From: Yersinia canariae
Lineage (GTDB): Bacteria > Pseudomonadota > Gammaproteobacteria > Enterobacterales > Enterobacteriaceae
Direction of reading: 5' to 3'
Assembly: GCF_009831415.1 (NCBI RefSeq)
Contig: NZ_CP043727.1
Location: forward strand, 186,001 to 250,000
Length of the DNA stretch: 64,000 nt
Position numbers and translations under genes: made by a program. The notes below the pieces were generated by a model, which did not search any database, was not told where the DNA came from, and saw only the letters and a program-made list of their open reading frames with translations. Every line of letters begins with the position of its first letter. Positions within the stretch are counted from its first letter, which is position 1. Below are positions 10,051-20,525 of the stretch, piece after piece.

Positions 10051-10932
10051 ATGAAAGGCATAATTCTGGCTGGTGGCTCCGGCACGAGGTTGCACCCCAT
10101 CACCCGTGGTGTCTCTAAGCAACTGCTTCCCGTTTATGATAAGCCGATGATTTACTACCCGCTGTCAGTGCTGATGCTGGCGGGTATCCGCGATGTCCTG
10201 ATTATTTCTACTCCAGAAGATTTACCTTCTTTCCAGCGTTTGCTGGGTAATGGTGAAGAATTTGGTATTAATCTGAGTTATGCCGCACAACCTAGCCCTG
10301 ATGGGCTGGCACAAGCATTTATCATTGGTGAAGAGTTTATCGGCAATGAGCCTTGTTGTTTGGTGCTCGGCGATAATATCTATTTTGGTCAGGGCTTTAG
10401 CCCAAAACTGAAAACTGTCGCGGCGCGTGAGCACGGCGCGACTGTTTTCGGCTATCAAGTCATGGATCCAGAACGTTTTGGTGTGGTGGAGTTTGATGAT
10501 GACTTCCGCGCATTATCCATAGAAGAAAAACCAAGTCAGCCGAAATCCAACTGGGCCGTCACTGGGCTTTATTTCTATGATAATCAAGTAGTTGAATTCG
10601 CTAAGCAAGTTAAGCCTTCTTCCCGTGGTGAGCTGGAAATAACCAGTATCAACCAGATGTATTTAGAGCGTGGGGAGTTGACGGTGGAATTATTGGGCCG
10701 TGGCTTTGCCTGGCTCGACACCGGGACACATGACAGTCTGATTGAAGCTAGCACTTTCGTGCAAACCGTTGAAAAACGTCAAGGTTTCAAAATTGCCTGT
10801 CTGGAAGAAATCTCTTGGCGCAATGGTTGGTTGGACGACGACGGCGTCAGACGCGCCGCCACCGCGTTGGCTAAAACCGGCTATGGTAAATATCTGTTGG
10901 ACTTGCTTCATGCCCGTCCACGCCAGTATTGA
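10051..10932 (+). CDS. rffH: Glucose-1-phosphate thymidylyltransferase
   Basis: Makes TDP-glucose from dTTP and glucose-1-phosphate, the entry to TDP-Fuc4NAc. The 293 residues from the ATG at 10051 (after TTAGGAGATCGT) match the E. coli length. Signature sequences are [13 protein letters not shown] (about 6-18), the KPMIYYPLS segment, the LGDN metal site (about 107-110) and EEKP (about 161-164). An in-frame upstream ATG at 9991 would add 20 unrelated residues and lacks a ribosome binding site. Its 3' end overlaps rffC by 23 bases. Confidence 0.97.
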   Translation: MKGIILAGGSGTRLHPITRGVSKQLLPVYDKPMIYYPLSVLMLAGIRDVLIISTPEDLPSFQRLLGNGEEFGINLSYAAQPSPDGLAQAFIIGEEFIGNEPCCLVLGDNIYFGQGFSPKLKTVAAREHGATVFGYQVMDPERFGVVEFDDDFRALSIEEKPSQPKSNWAVTGLYFYDNQVVEFAKQVKPSSRGELEITSINQMYLERGELTVELLGRGFAWLDTGTHDSLIEASTFVQTVEKRQGFKIACLEEISWRNGWLDDDGVRRAATALAKTGYGKYLLDLLHARPRQY

Positions 10933-11641
10933 GCCGCTGGCCTGGGAAAGTGAATTTTTCCAGCGCCAAAGTGCAAAACTGAATTTCTCCAACTCAGCCC
11001 CGCAACTTGATCCGGCTGAGTTGGATGCTTTTACCCTTACCCAAGCCAAAGTACCAACCCATCGCCTTGATCTTATTGATGCTCTCGGTCAGCTTGGTTT
11101 CAAGCTGGTTGAAGGCGAAGTTGACTTAGCACTGTCAGTGGCTGATGCAGTTGGCACAGAAAATGCAACACCGCAGAGTGAGGCCGGAACCTATCAACAT
11201 AGGGTAGCAATCCCCGAGGATATCCCGCTATTGCGCGGTGTTGCCGCCAAGGCTTTTGCATTGAGTCGTTTTCGCGCGCCGTGGTATGACCCACAGGACA
11301 GCGGGCGGTTTTATGCATTATGGGCTGAAAAGGCGGTATTGGGCACCTTCGACCATCAATGTTTGTTGGTGATGGATTCAGCGGGGCAGCCGGCGGGGTT
11401 TGTCACCTTACGTGATTTACAAGATGGCTGCGCCCGTATTGGCCTGTTGGCGGTATTCCCGGATGCGCAGGGTAAAGGCATAGGTTCATTATTAATGTCG
11501 GCGGCAAAGCAGTGGTGCCAGAGTCATGGATTACACCGGTTACGGGTGGCCACACAAATGAGCAATATTGCTGCTTTACGTCTTTATATTCGCAGTGGTG
11601 CTTCGATTGAGAGCACCGCGTATTGGTTATGCAGGGGATGA
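10910..11641 (+). CDS. rffC: dTDP-4-amino-4,6-dideoxy-D-galactose N-acetyltransferase
   Basis: GNAT acetyltransferase (also called WecD) that acetylates TDP-Fuc4N with acetyl-CoA to give TDP-Fuc4NAc. From the ATG at 10910 the protein is 243 residues and begins [13 protein letters not shown], like E. coli WecD. The acetyl-CoA loop is QGKGIGSLL (about 182-190), followed by LRVATQMSN and the C-terminal STAYWL. It overlaps the end of rffH and ends one base before wecE. Much longer upstream reading frames here lie inside rffH and are not real. Confidence 0.95.
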   Translation: MPVHASIEPLAWESEFFQRQSAKLNFSNSAPQLDPAELDAFTLTQAKVPTHRLDLIDALGQLGFKLVEGEVDLALSVADAVGTENATPQSEAGTYQHRVAIPEDIPLLRGVAAKAFALSRFRAPWYDPQDSGRFYALWAEKAVLGTFDHQCLLVMDSAGQPAGFVTLRDLQDGCARIGLLAVFPDAQGKGIGSLLMSAAKQWCQSHGLHRLRVATQMSNIAALRLYIRSGASIESTAYWLCRG

Positions 11642-11642
11642 G

Positions 11643-12773
11643 ATGATTCCATTTAACGCTCCACCGGTAGTCGGCACTGAACTGGGTTATATGCAGGATG
11701 CAATGAATAGCGGGAAACTGTGTGGCGATGGCGGCTTTACCCATCGTTGCCAGCAGTGGATGGAACAGCGTTTTAACTGCCCAAAAGTCTTGCTGACCCC
11801 GTCTTGCACCGCCTCACTGGAAATGGCCGCGTTATTGCTGGATATAAAACCCGGTGATGAAGTGATCATGCCGAGTTTCACTTTTGTGTCGACCGCCAAT
11901 GCTTTTGTGCTGCGCGGCGCGAAAATGGTGTTTGTGGATATTCGTCCAGACACCATGAATATTGATGAAACCAAGATTGAAGCGGCTATCACCGATAAAA
12001 CCAAGGTTATCGTACCGGTCCATTACGCGGGTGTTGCCTGTGAGATGGACACCATCATGGCGCTGGCGAAAAAGCATAATTTATTTGTGGTAGAAGATGC
12101 CGCGCAGGGCGTGATGTCGACTTACAAAGGTAAGGCTCTGGGCACTATCGGCCATATCGGCTGTTTTAGCTTCCATGAAACCAAGAATTACACCGCGGGC
12201 GGTGAAGGTGGTGCAACCCTGATTAATGACCCGTCATTGATTGACCGCGCTGAAATCATCCGCGAGAAAGGGACCAATCGCAGTCAGTTCTTCCGTGGTC
12301 AGGTCGACAAATATACTTGGCGTGACATTGGCTCTAGCTATTTGATGTCTGATTTACAGGCCGCATATCTATGGGGCCAGTTAGAAGCCGCAGATAAAAT
12401 CAATGAACGTCGTCTGGCGCTGTGGCATACCTATTATAATGCTTTCAAGCCCTTGGCTGATGCCGGGCGTCTCGATTTGCCCGTTATTCCGGACAATGTG
12501 GTACAGAATGCGCACATGTTTTATATCAAATTGCGTGACATTGAAGAGCGCTCAGCATTTATCAGCTACTTAAAAGAAGCTGAAATCATGTCGGTATTCC
12601 ACTACATTCCACTGCATGCTTGTCCGGCTGGCGAGGAATTTGGTCGTATGGATGGTGAAGACCGCTTTACGACTAAGGAAAGTGAACGTCTGGTTCGTTT
12701 GCCAATCTTCTATAACCTGACTGATGTGAATCAGAGCACGGTCATTAATACTGTTCTGAGTTTCTTCGCCTGA
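11643..12773 (+). CDS. wecE: dTDP-4-amino-4,6-dideoxygalactose transaminase
   Basis: PLP-dependent sugar aminotransferase (DegT/DnrJ/EryC1 family) that converts TDP-4-keto-6-deoxyglucose to TDP-Fuc4N with glutamate. From the ATG at 11643 it has 376 residues, the E. coli length. Seen: the PSCTASLEMAALLL substrate/PLP loop (about 43-56), VEDAAQG (about 153-159), and the SFHETKNYTAGGEGG segment with the PLP-binding lysine (about 176-190). The start MIPFNAPPVVG matches the family. The order rffG, rffH, rffC, wecE gives the whole TDP-Fuc4NAc pathway. Confidence 0.97.
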   Translation: MIPFNAPPVVGTELGYMQDAMNSGKLCGDGGFTHRCQQWMEQRFNCPKVLLTPSCTASLEMAALLLDIKPGDEVIMPSFTFVSTANAFVLRGAKMVFVDIRPDTMNIDETKIEAAITDKTKVIVPVHYAGVACEMDTIMALAKKHNLFVVEDAAQGVMSTYKGKALGTIGHIGCFSFHETKNYTAGGEGGATLINDPSLIDRAEIIREKGTNRSQFFRGQVDKYTWRDIGSSYLMSDLQAAYLWGQLEAADKINERRLALWHTYYNAFKPLADAGRLDLPVIPDNVVQNAHMFYIKLRDIEERSAFISYLKEAEIMSVFHYIPLHACPAGEEFGRMDGEDRFTTKESERLVRLPIFYNLTDVNQSTVINTVLSFFA

Positions 12774-12774
12774 T

Positions 12775-14031
12775 ATGTCTCTGGCAAAAGCATCGATTTG
12801 GACTGCTGGCTCTACGCTAATTAAGATCGGCGTAGGGCTGTTAGTGGTTAAGCTGCTGGCGGTGACCTTTGGCCCCAGTGGTGTCGGGCAGGCGGGTAAC
12901 TTCCGCCAGCTAATTACGGTATTGGGCGTGCTCTCGGGCGCCGGTATCTTTAACGGTATTACTAAATATGTTGCTGAATATCATCAGCAGCCTGAACGTT
13001 TGCGAGCCGTTTTAGGGACTTCATCAGCAATTGTGCTGGGTTTTTCCACTCTGTTGGCATTGATTTTCCTGTTGACGGCCAAACCTGTCAGCATTGCGTT
13101 ATTTGGTCATGCTGATTACCAGAATGTAGTACGGGCGGTGGCATTTATCCAGATGGGTATTGCCTATGCCAACCTATTTTTGGCGATTCTCAAAGGCTAT
13201 CGTGATGCCATGGGAAATGCGCTGGCAGTGATCGGCGGCAGCCTTATTGGTGTGGCCGCGTATTATCTCTGTTTTCGGATAGGCGGTTATCCCGGAGCGC
13301 TGGTGGGGCTGGCATTGGTTCCCGCTTTAGTGGTTATTCCTGCGGCCGTAATGCTGATTCGGCGCAAGACTATTCCCTTAAGTTACCTTAAACTTAGCTG
13401 GGATAAAGCATTAGCTAGCCATTTGGGTAAGTTTACCATCATGGCGTTGATTACTTCGGTGACCTTGCCAGTTGCTTATGTGATGATGCGTAACTTGCTG
13501 GCTGACCGCTATGGGTGGGATGCCGTAGGTATCTGGCAAGGGGTGAGCAGTATTTCAGATGCTTACCTACAATTTATTACCGCGTCATTTACCGTCTATT
13601 TGTTGCCGACGCTTTCAAGGCTTAAAGCTAAAGCAGATATTTCTCGTGAAATTCTGCGCTCATTGAAATTTGTGTTACCGGCAGTGGCAACCGCCAGTTT
13701 GATGGTCTGGTTATTACGTGATTTTGCTATCTGGCTGCTATTTTCTCACCAGTTTACGGCCATGCGCGACCTTTTTGCCTGGCAGTTGGTCGGCGATGTG
13801 CTGAAGGTTGGGTCGTATGTATTTGGCTATTTGGTGATTGCCAAAGCATCTTTGCGTTTTTACATTCTGACGGAAGTCAGCCAGTTCTTACTGTTGACCG
13901 GGTTTGCCCATTGGTTAATTCCAATGAATGGCTCTTTGGGCGCGGCACAGGCCTATATGGCGACTTATATTGTCTATTTTGCGCTCTGTAGCTGCGTATT
14001 CCTTATGTATCGTAGACATTCATCACCGTAA
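12775..14031 (+). CDS. wzxE: Lipid III (ECA repeat unit) flippase WzxE
   Basis: MOP-superfamily transporter that moves undecaprenyl-PP-GlcNAc-ManNAcA-Fuc4NAc across the inner membrane. The 418-residue protein is largely hydrophobic, with about 12 membrane segments; the N-terminus SLAKASIWTAGSTLIKIG is typical of the family. The ATG lies one base after the wecE stop, so its ribosome binding site must be inside wecE and the two are probably translationally coupled. Confidence 0.96.
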   Translation: MSLAKASIWTAGSTLIKIGVGLLVVKLLAVTFGPSGVGQAGNFRQLITVLGVLSGAGIFNGITKYVAEYHQQPERLRAVLGTSSAIVLGFSTLLALIFLLTAKPVSIALFGHADYQNVVRAVAFIQMGIAYANLFLAILKGYRDAMGNALAVIGGSLIGVAAYYLCFRIGGYPGALVGLALVPALVVIPAAVMLIRRKTIPLSYLKLSWDKALASHLGKFTIMALITSVTLPVAYVMMRNLLADRYGWDAVGIWQGVSSISDAYLQFITASFTVYLLPTLSRLKAKADISREILRSLKFVLPAVATASLMVWLLRDFAIWLLFSHQFTAMRDLFAWQLVGDVLKVGSYVFGYLVIAKASLRFYILTEVSQFLLLTGFAHWLIPMNGSLGAAQAYMATYIVYFALCSCVFLMYRRHSSP

Positions 14032-14047
14032 ACACTCTGTACAGTAG

Positions 14048-16512
<2,465 letters not shown>

Positions 16513-16520
16513 GGATCGTG

Positions 16521-17279
16521 ATGGAACAGAATACTGCTATTCCAAAATCTATTGATATTCCAAAATACAGTGTCCGCGGTTTTGACATCTGGGGCTTTCG
16601 TGACATGACTCAGGCGCTGGATCATCTGCTGAGCAGTGGCCCGGTAAAAACGGGGACTTTAGTGGCAATGAATGCAGAGAAACTGCTGAAAGCCGAAGAC
16701 GATGCCGCTCTGCGTGAACTGATCAGTGAAGCAGAATACTTGTATGCCGATGGTATCAGCATGGTGCGCGCCATCCGCCGTAAATATCCGCAGGCAAAAC
16801 TGTCACGAGTGGCAGGGGCTGACTTGTGGGAGGCTCTGATGCAGCGCGCGGGCCAGCAAGGGACGCCGGTATTTTTAGTCGGCGGTAAACCTGATGTTCT
16901 GGCCGAAACTGAAGCCAAATTGCGCGCGCAATGGAATGTGAATCTGGTGGGGAGTCAGGACGGGTATTTCACCCCAGAACAGCGGGAAGCCCTGTTTGCG
17001 CGGATTGCTGCCAGCGGTGCGGCAATTGTCACTGTAGCCATGGGGTCACCTAAACAAGAAATGTTTATGCGTGATTGCCGTAAGGTATATCCCGATGCCC
17101 TCTATATGGGGGTTGGCGGGACTTACGACGTCTTTACCGGCCATGTTAAACGTGCGCCTAAGATATGGCAGAACTTGGGGTTGGAATGGCTCTATCGCCT
17201 CCTGGCTCAGCCCAGCCGCATCCGTCGCCAATTCAAGTTACTCAAGTTTGTCGGTTATTATTACAGCGGTCGCTTGTAA
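16521..17279 (+). CDS. wecG: UDP-ManNAcA:lipid I ManNAcA transferase WecG
   Basis: WecG/TagA/CpsF family glycosyltransferase (GT26) that adds ManNAcA to lipid I, giving lipid II of ECA. About 252 residues; conserved segments are VAMNAEKLL (about 48-56), YADGISMV (about 75-82), VFLVGGKP (about 117-124), [17 protein letters not shown] (about 170-180) and [11 protein letters not shown]. The ATG at 16521 is preferred over the GTG at 16518. It closes the ECA operon, 8 bases after wzyE. Confidence 0.96.
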   Translation: MEQNTAIPKSIDIPKYSVRGFDIWGFRDMTQALDHLLSSGPVKTGTLVAMNAEKLLKAEDDAALRELISEAEYLYADGISMVRAIRRKYPQAKLSRVAGADLWEALMQRAGQQGTPVFLVGGKPDVLAETEAKLRAQWNVNLVGSQDGYFTPEQREALFARIAASGAAIVTVAMGSPKQEMFMRDCRKVYPDALYMGVGGTYDVFTGHVKRAPKIWQNLGLEWLYRLLAQPSRIRRQFKLLKFVGYYYSGRL

Positions 17280-17287
17280 TAGCCGTT

Positions 17288-17322
17288 ATAGCATCAGGGT
17301 CTTGCTGGCTCTGGTGCTATAA
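17288..17322 (+). other. Stem-loop after wecG
   Basis: TATAGCATCAGGGT...GGCTCTGGTGCTATA forms an imperfect stem of about 12 pairs, 8 bases after the wecG stop. It lacks a T-run, so it may stabilise the operon's 3' end rather than terminate alone. Confidence 0.5.
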
Positions 17323-17470
17323 AGCCTCTCTTATCCATTCCGCAGATTAATACTATCCCGCCTTAATTTCATTCTGGAATCAATTGTCTGGTTTTTATTC
17401 CATAAAGTTTTAGTTTCTTGTTTGCTAATCTGACTCAGATACGGAACGATACTGGCCGGTTACGGCTTTT

Positions 17471-17490
17471 GCGGTTATTACCGCTTTTTT
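17471..17490 (+). terminator. Rho-independent terminator in the wecG-yifK gap
   Basis: GCGGT-TATT-ACCGC followed by TTTTTT. It is about 190 bases beyond wecG and 135 before yifK, so it either ends read-through from the ECA operon or belongs to an unannotated short transcript. Confidence 0.6.
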
Positions 17491-17624
17491 ATGGTCGCAT
17501 TCCTATTATTTAATCTGCATTAATAATTAAGCTAAATATTTCATTTGGTCGTTGATTTTGTATTGAATAACAACAACAACCGGGCAATCCGGAGCAGACA
17601 CACCAGTCGGTTTATAGAGGATAT

Positions 17625-19046
17625 ATGGCAGACAACGAAGAGAAAAAAGGATTACACCGTGGGCTGGAAGCCCGACATATCGAACTGATAGCGTTGGGCG
17701 GTACCATTGGTGTTGGGTTATTTATGGGCTCCGCCAGTACATTAAAATGGGCTGGGCCATCGGTATTACTGGCTTATATTATTGCCGGTTTGTTTGTATT
17801 TTTCATTATGCGATCCATGGGTGAAATGCTCTACCTGGAACCAGTTGCCGGCTCTTTTGCCGTTTACGCCCATAAATATCTCAGCCCCTATTTTGGCTAC
17901 CTGACCGCTTGGGGTTATTGGTTTATGTGGATAGCGGTGGGGATATCTGAAATTACCGCGATTGGTGTATATGTCCAGTTTTGGTTCCCCGAAATTCCCC
18001 AATGGTTACCGGCTATTGCTGGGGTGGCGATAGTCGCGCTCGCTAATCTCGCGGCGGTCAGACTGTATGGCGAGCTGGAATTTTGGTTTGCGATGATCAA
18101 AGTGACCACCATCATTGTGATGATTCTGGTGGGGTTAGGGGTTATTTTCTTTGGTTTTGGTAATCATGGGCAACCTATCGGTTTTGATAACCTGACGGCC
18201 CACGGCGGCTTCTTTGCTGGAGGCTGGAAAGGCTTCATGTTTGCGCTGTGTATTGTGGTGGCATCCTATCAAGGGGTCGAACTGGTCGGCATTACTGCGG
18301 GCGAAGCCAGAAATCCTCAGGTCACACTAAAACGTGCTATCAATAACATCCTTTGGCGCATCCTGATTTTCTATGTCGGGGCGATTTTTGTGATTGTGAC
18401 TATTTTCCCATGGGACGGCATCGGTACCGGGGGCAGCCCATTTGTATTGACCTTTGCCAAGATTGGAATAGTTTCAGCCGCGGGAATTATCAACTTTGTG
18501 GTGCTCACAGCCGCACTGTCGGGGTGTAACAGCGGCATGTACAGCGGCGGGCGTATGCTATATGCCCTGGCGAAGAACCGTCAGTTACCGGCTTGCTTGA
18601 CGAAATTATCTGCCAGCGGTGTTCCGGTCTATTGTATTGCCGTCACGATTTTATGCCTGATGGTCGGATCTAGCCTTAACTACATTATTCCCAACCCACA
18701 GCAGGTGTTTGTGTATGTTTACAGCGCCAGTGTGCTGCCGGGCATGGTGCCATGGTTCGTGGTGTTGGTGAGCCAGCTACGTTTTCGTCAGGTGCATGTT
18801 GAGGCGCTGAAACAGCATCCGTTTAAATCCATCATGTTCCCCTATGTAAACTACCTCACAATCGCTTTCCTGATTTGTGTGCTGGTGGGGATGGGGCTTA
18901 ACCCAGATACCCGTTTATCTTTATTGGTCGGGGTGATTTTCCTTGGTTTGGTGACGGTATGCTACTTTAGCTTGGGGATGCATAAAAAGGTGTCTGTCGA
19001 AACATCTCCTGTGGTTTCAAGTCCAGATGGACTAAAACGGCCATAA
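17625..19046 (+). CDS. yifK: Amino acid permease YifK (ThrP)
   Basis: APC-superfamily amino acid/proton symporter of 473 residues with about 12 membrane segments; in E. coli the orthologue carries threonine and serine. The N-terminal [20 protein letters not shown] (about 10-29) is the signature of the AAT group, and [13 protein letters not shown] and GCNSGMYS segments follow. The ATG follows AGAGGATAT. It lies between the ECA operon and the tRNA cluster, exactly as in E. coli. Substrate range is inferred from family. Confidence 0.93.
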   Translation: MADNEEKKGLHRGLEARHIELIALGGTIGVGLFMGSASTLKWAGPSVLLAYIIAGLFVFFIMRSMGEMLYLEPVAGSFAVYAHKYLSPYFGYLTAWGYWFMWIAVGISEITAIGVYVQFWFPEIPQWLPAIAGVAIVALANLAAVRLYGELEFWFAMIKVTTIIVMILVGLGVIFFGFGNHGQPIGFDNLTAHGGFFAGGWKGFMFALCIVVASYQGVELVGITAGEARNPQVTLKRAINNILWRILIFYVGAIFVIVTIFPWDGIGTGGSPFVLTFAKIGIVSAAGIINFVVLTAALSGCNSGMYSGGRMLYALAKNRQLPACLTKLSASGVPVYCIAVTILCLMVGSSLNYIIPNPQQVFVYVYSASVLPGMVPWFVVLVSQLRFRQVHVEALKQHPFKSIMFPYVNYLTIAFLICVLVGMGLNPDTRLSLLVGVIFLGLVTVCYFSLGMHKKVSVETSPVVSSPDGLKRP

Positions 19047-19194
19047 AACCAGCGAAAAGGGTGGGGCGGGGGCTATCAATAGCTGACTTTTGTGGCAGAG
19101 TGAGCAAAGCGTAAGCAAACGCATCATTTCTTCTAAAAAAGCACTAGACAGCCAAGCATTAAAACCGTAGTATCCCCACCCGCAACGGCGCTAA

Positions 19195-19271
<77 letters not shown>

Positions 19272-19340
19272 TTAATTTTGTGTGCAAGAGCTGCGGTGGT
19301 AAGATTGCCGCGTAGGACGAAGTAAGCTGTATGAAGTGAT

Positions 19341-19417
19341 GGTGGCTATAGCTCAGTTGGTAGAGCCCTGGATTGTGATTCCAGTTGTCGTGGGTTCGAG
19401 CCCCATTAGCCACCCCA
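19341..19417 (+). tRNA. hisR: tRNA-His (GTG)
   Basis: A 77-base tRNA with the extra 5' G (-1) at 19341 opposite discriminator C, the identity mark of tRNA-His. The acceptor pairs GTGGCTA with TAGCCAC, CCA is encoded, and the anticodon GTG is at 19375-19377 in CTGGA-TTGTGAT-TCCAG. Confidence 0.97.
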
Positions 19418-19433
19418 AATTTTTGTGGAACAT

Positions 19434-19520
19434 GCGATGGTGGCGGAATTGGTAGACGCGCTAGCTTCAGGTGTTAGTGTCCTTACGGACGTGAGGGTTC
19501 AAGTCCCTCCCTTCGCACCA
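19434..19520 (+). tRNA. leuT: tRNA-Leu (CAG)
   Basis: An 87-base class II tRNA with a long variable arm (TGTCCTTACGGACGT) and encoded CCA. The anticodon CAG is at 19468-19470 in CTAGC-TTCAGGT-GTTAG. The acceptor GCGATGG pairs with CCTTCGC except for a T-T mismatch at pair 5-68, where I recall an A-C mismatch in E. coli. Confidence 0.96.
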
Positions 19521-19595
19521 CACAAAACATGTAAATTTTATTAAGATTTACATGGACATAGGTCGAAAGACCATGTAAAGTGAGTAGTAAGAAAT

Positions 19596-19672
19596 CGGCG
19601 AGTAGCGCAGCTTGGTAGCGCAACTGGTTTGGGACCAGTGGGTCGGAGGTTCGAATCCTCTCTCGCCGACCA
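19596..19672 (+). tRNA. proM: tRNA-Pro (TGG)
   Basis: A 77-base tRNA, CGGCGAG...CTCGCCG-A-CCA. The anticodon stem-loop is ACTGG-TTTGGGA-CCAGT with TGG at 19630-19632, and the T arm contains GGTTCGAATCC. It is the last of the cluster, followed by a strong terminator. Confidence 0.97.
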
Positions 19673-19680
19673 ATTTCAGA

Positions 19681-19708
19681 AAAAACCCCGCAATGCGGGG
19701 TTTTTTTT
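19681..19708 (+). terminator. Terminator of the tRNA operon
   Basis: Stem ACCCCGC-AAT-GCGGGGT preceded by A-rich and followed by TTTTTTT, a few bases after proM. It ends the argX-hisR-leuT-proM transcript. Confidence 0.93.
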
Positions 19709-19915
19709 CGTTTGTATTTTGTCCCGCTTTTGTTTCTATAAGAAGTTTGCATAGAATCCATTCCAACATCACTTCCCTCTTATCATCCCACCCAGACAAC
19801 TGTTGTTGTTCATTCCAATTGCATAAGAAGCCATTATTGGCTCCCTTTGATCAAATGGCAGAGCCAGACCTTTTATTTATCAGCACAAAAGATAATTATC
19901 AGCAGAAAAGATAAG

Positions 19916-20028
19916 TGTTGGTTTTCTGCGACAAAAGTTGAATGCTTTGTCTCTAAACAGAGACATCTAATAGATTGATAAATATTAAGAAAAAAAATGA
20001 TGGGCTATAGCGTCGTTTTGTAGCGACA
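19916..20028 (+). promoter_or_regulatory. Three GlrR-type activator sites upstream of glmZ
   Basis: Three inverted half-site pairs fit the GlrR (QseF) motif TGTC-N10-GACA: TGTT-N10-GACA at 19916-19933, TGTC-N10-GACA at 19948-19965 (perfect) and CGTC-N10-GACA at 20011-20028. They sit about 175-280 bases before the predicted start, a position usual for sigma-54 activators. The motif and its role at glmY/glmZ come from work on enterobacteria including Yersinia; binding here is inferred. Confidence 0.75.
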
Positions 20029-20109
20029 GATCACTCTGATGAGATGAAATGCTGTGCCGCGAGTAAGAGGTATTGCATAGCAAGTTTAAGTAAAAATAAA
20101 ACTATTAAT

Positions 20110-20145
20110 TATCAGTTAATTATAGATATTTTCATCAATGGATGA
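20110..20145 (+). promoter_or_regulatory. Two candidate IHF sites between GlrR sites and glmZ promoter
   Basis: Compared with WATCAANNNNTTR, the sequence at 20110-20122 (TATCAGTTAATTA) matches 12 of 13 and that at 20133-20145 (CATCAATGGATGA) matches 11 of 13. IHF bending between an upstream activator and a sigma-54 promoter is standard; occupancy is inferred. Confidence 0.45.
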
Positions 20146-20171
20146 GCAAAATAACGGCCAATTTTACGATT

Positions 20172-20187
20172 TGGCACGCTAAGTGCA
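20172..20187 (+). promoter_or_regulatory. Sigma-54 promoter of glmZ
   Basis: TGGCACG-CTAA-GTGCA matches the -24/-12 consensus TGGCACG-N4-TTGCA except for one base. The GC of the -12 element (20185-20186) lies about 12 bases before 20199, where sequence matching the GlmZ 5' end begins. Confidence 0.85.
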
Positions 20188-20198
20188 ATACCTACTGT

Positions 20199-20422
20199 GT
20201 AGATGCTCATCCCACTTATTATGACAGCTTGGTTTTTATAGCCAATTGAGCTTCATAAACCCAGGGATGACGCAGAGCCGATTTTAGGGTGCCTATTGTC
20301 CATGTAAACGATGTTGAATATCTTCATCACATACCGGGCATAACGTTGAGTGAGGCGCCGACATTGTTGTCTGTAGACCTGAAAATTTTAGACGCTTGCC
20401 GAAATGGGCAAGCGTTTTTTTT
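20199..20422 (+). ncRNA. glmZ: Small regulatory RNA GlmZ
   Basis: The 5' end GTAGATGCTCAT, the internal GGGATGACGCAGAGCCG and AACGTTGAGTGAGGC tracts, and the position next to hemY match the E. coli Hfq-dependent RNA GlmZ (SraJ). GlmZ base-pairs with the glmS leader to activate glucosamine-6-phosphate synthase; when amino sugars are plentiful the RapZ-RNase E pair cleaves it, and the homologue GlmY protects it. The AACGTTGAGTGA region and the GTTGTCTGTAGACCTG tract near the processing site are kept. The 3' end is a terminator, CGCTTGCC/GGCAAGCG plus eight T (20393-20422). Start assigned by homology and promoter spacing. Confidence 0.93.
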
Positions 20423-20431
20423 GCATAAAAC

Positions 20432-20455
20432 AAAAAGGCTCCCGAAGGAGCCTTT
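20432..20455 (-). terminator. Terminator of the hemCDXY operon
   Basis: On the minus strand AAAGGCTCC-TTCG-GGAGCCTTT followed by TTGTTTT, located 70 bases past the hemY stop. It stands back to back with the GlmZ terminator. Confidence 0.88.
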
Positions 20456-20525
20456 AGATGACGAATAAAACTGAACCGAGAGGAAACGTGCCCTTAGGCG
20501 TGGTCGCTCCTTGGCCCACAAATCA

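Larger units (their letters stand above)
17280..17624 (+). other. wecG-yifK intergenic region
   Basis: 345 bases holding the stem-loop at 17288, the terminator at 17471 and then an AT-rich stretch expected to contain the yifK promoter. Close to yifK is an ACA tract, AATAACAACAACAACC (17566-17581), resembling the tandem ACA motifs that in Salmonella yifK enhance translation and are bound by the small RNA GcvB. No gene is seen. Confidence 0.45.
19709..20171 (+). other. proM-glmZ intergenic region with enhancer-type sites
   Basis: About 460 bases with no gene; aslB/aslA, which sit here in E. coli, are absent. The left half is unremarkable. The right half, from about 19916, is the upstream control region of glmZ and holds three TGTC-N10-GACA-type sites and two IHF-like sequences, listed separately. 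Confidence 0.6.

Noticed and set aside
19612..19914. 100-codon plus-strand ORF
   Set aside because: Starts inside tRNA-Pro and reads through its terminator; the minus-strand ORFs over the tRNA cluster are also tRNA shadows.
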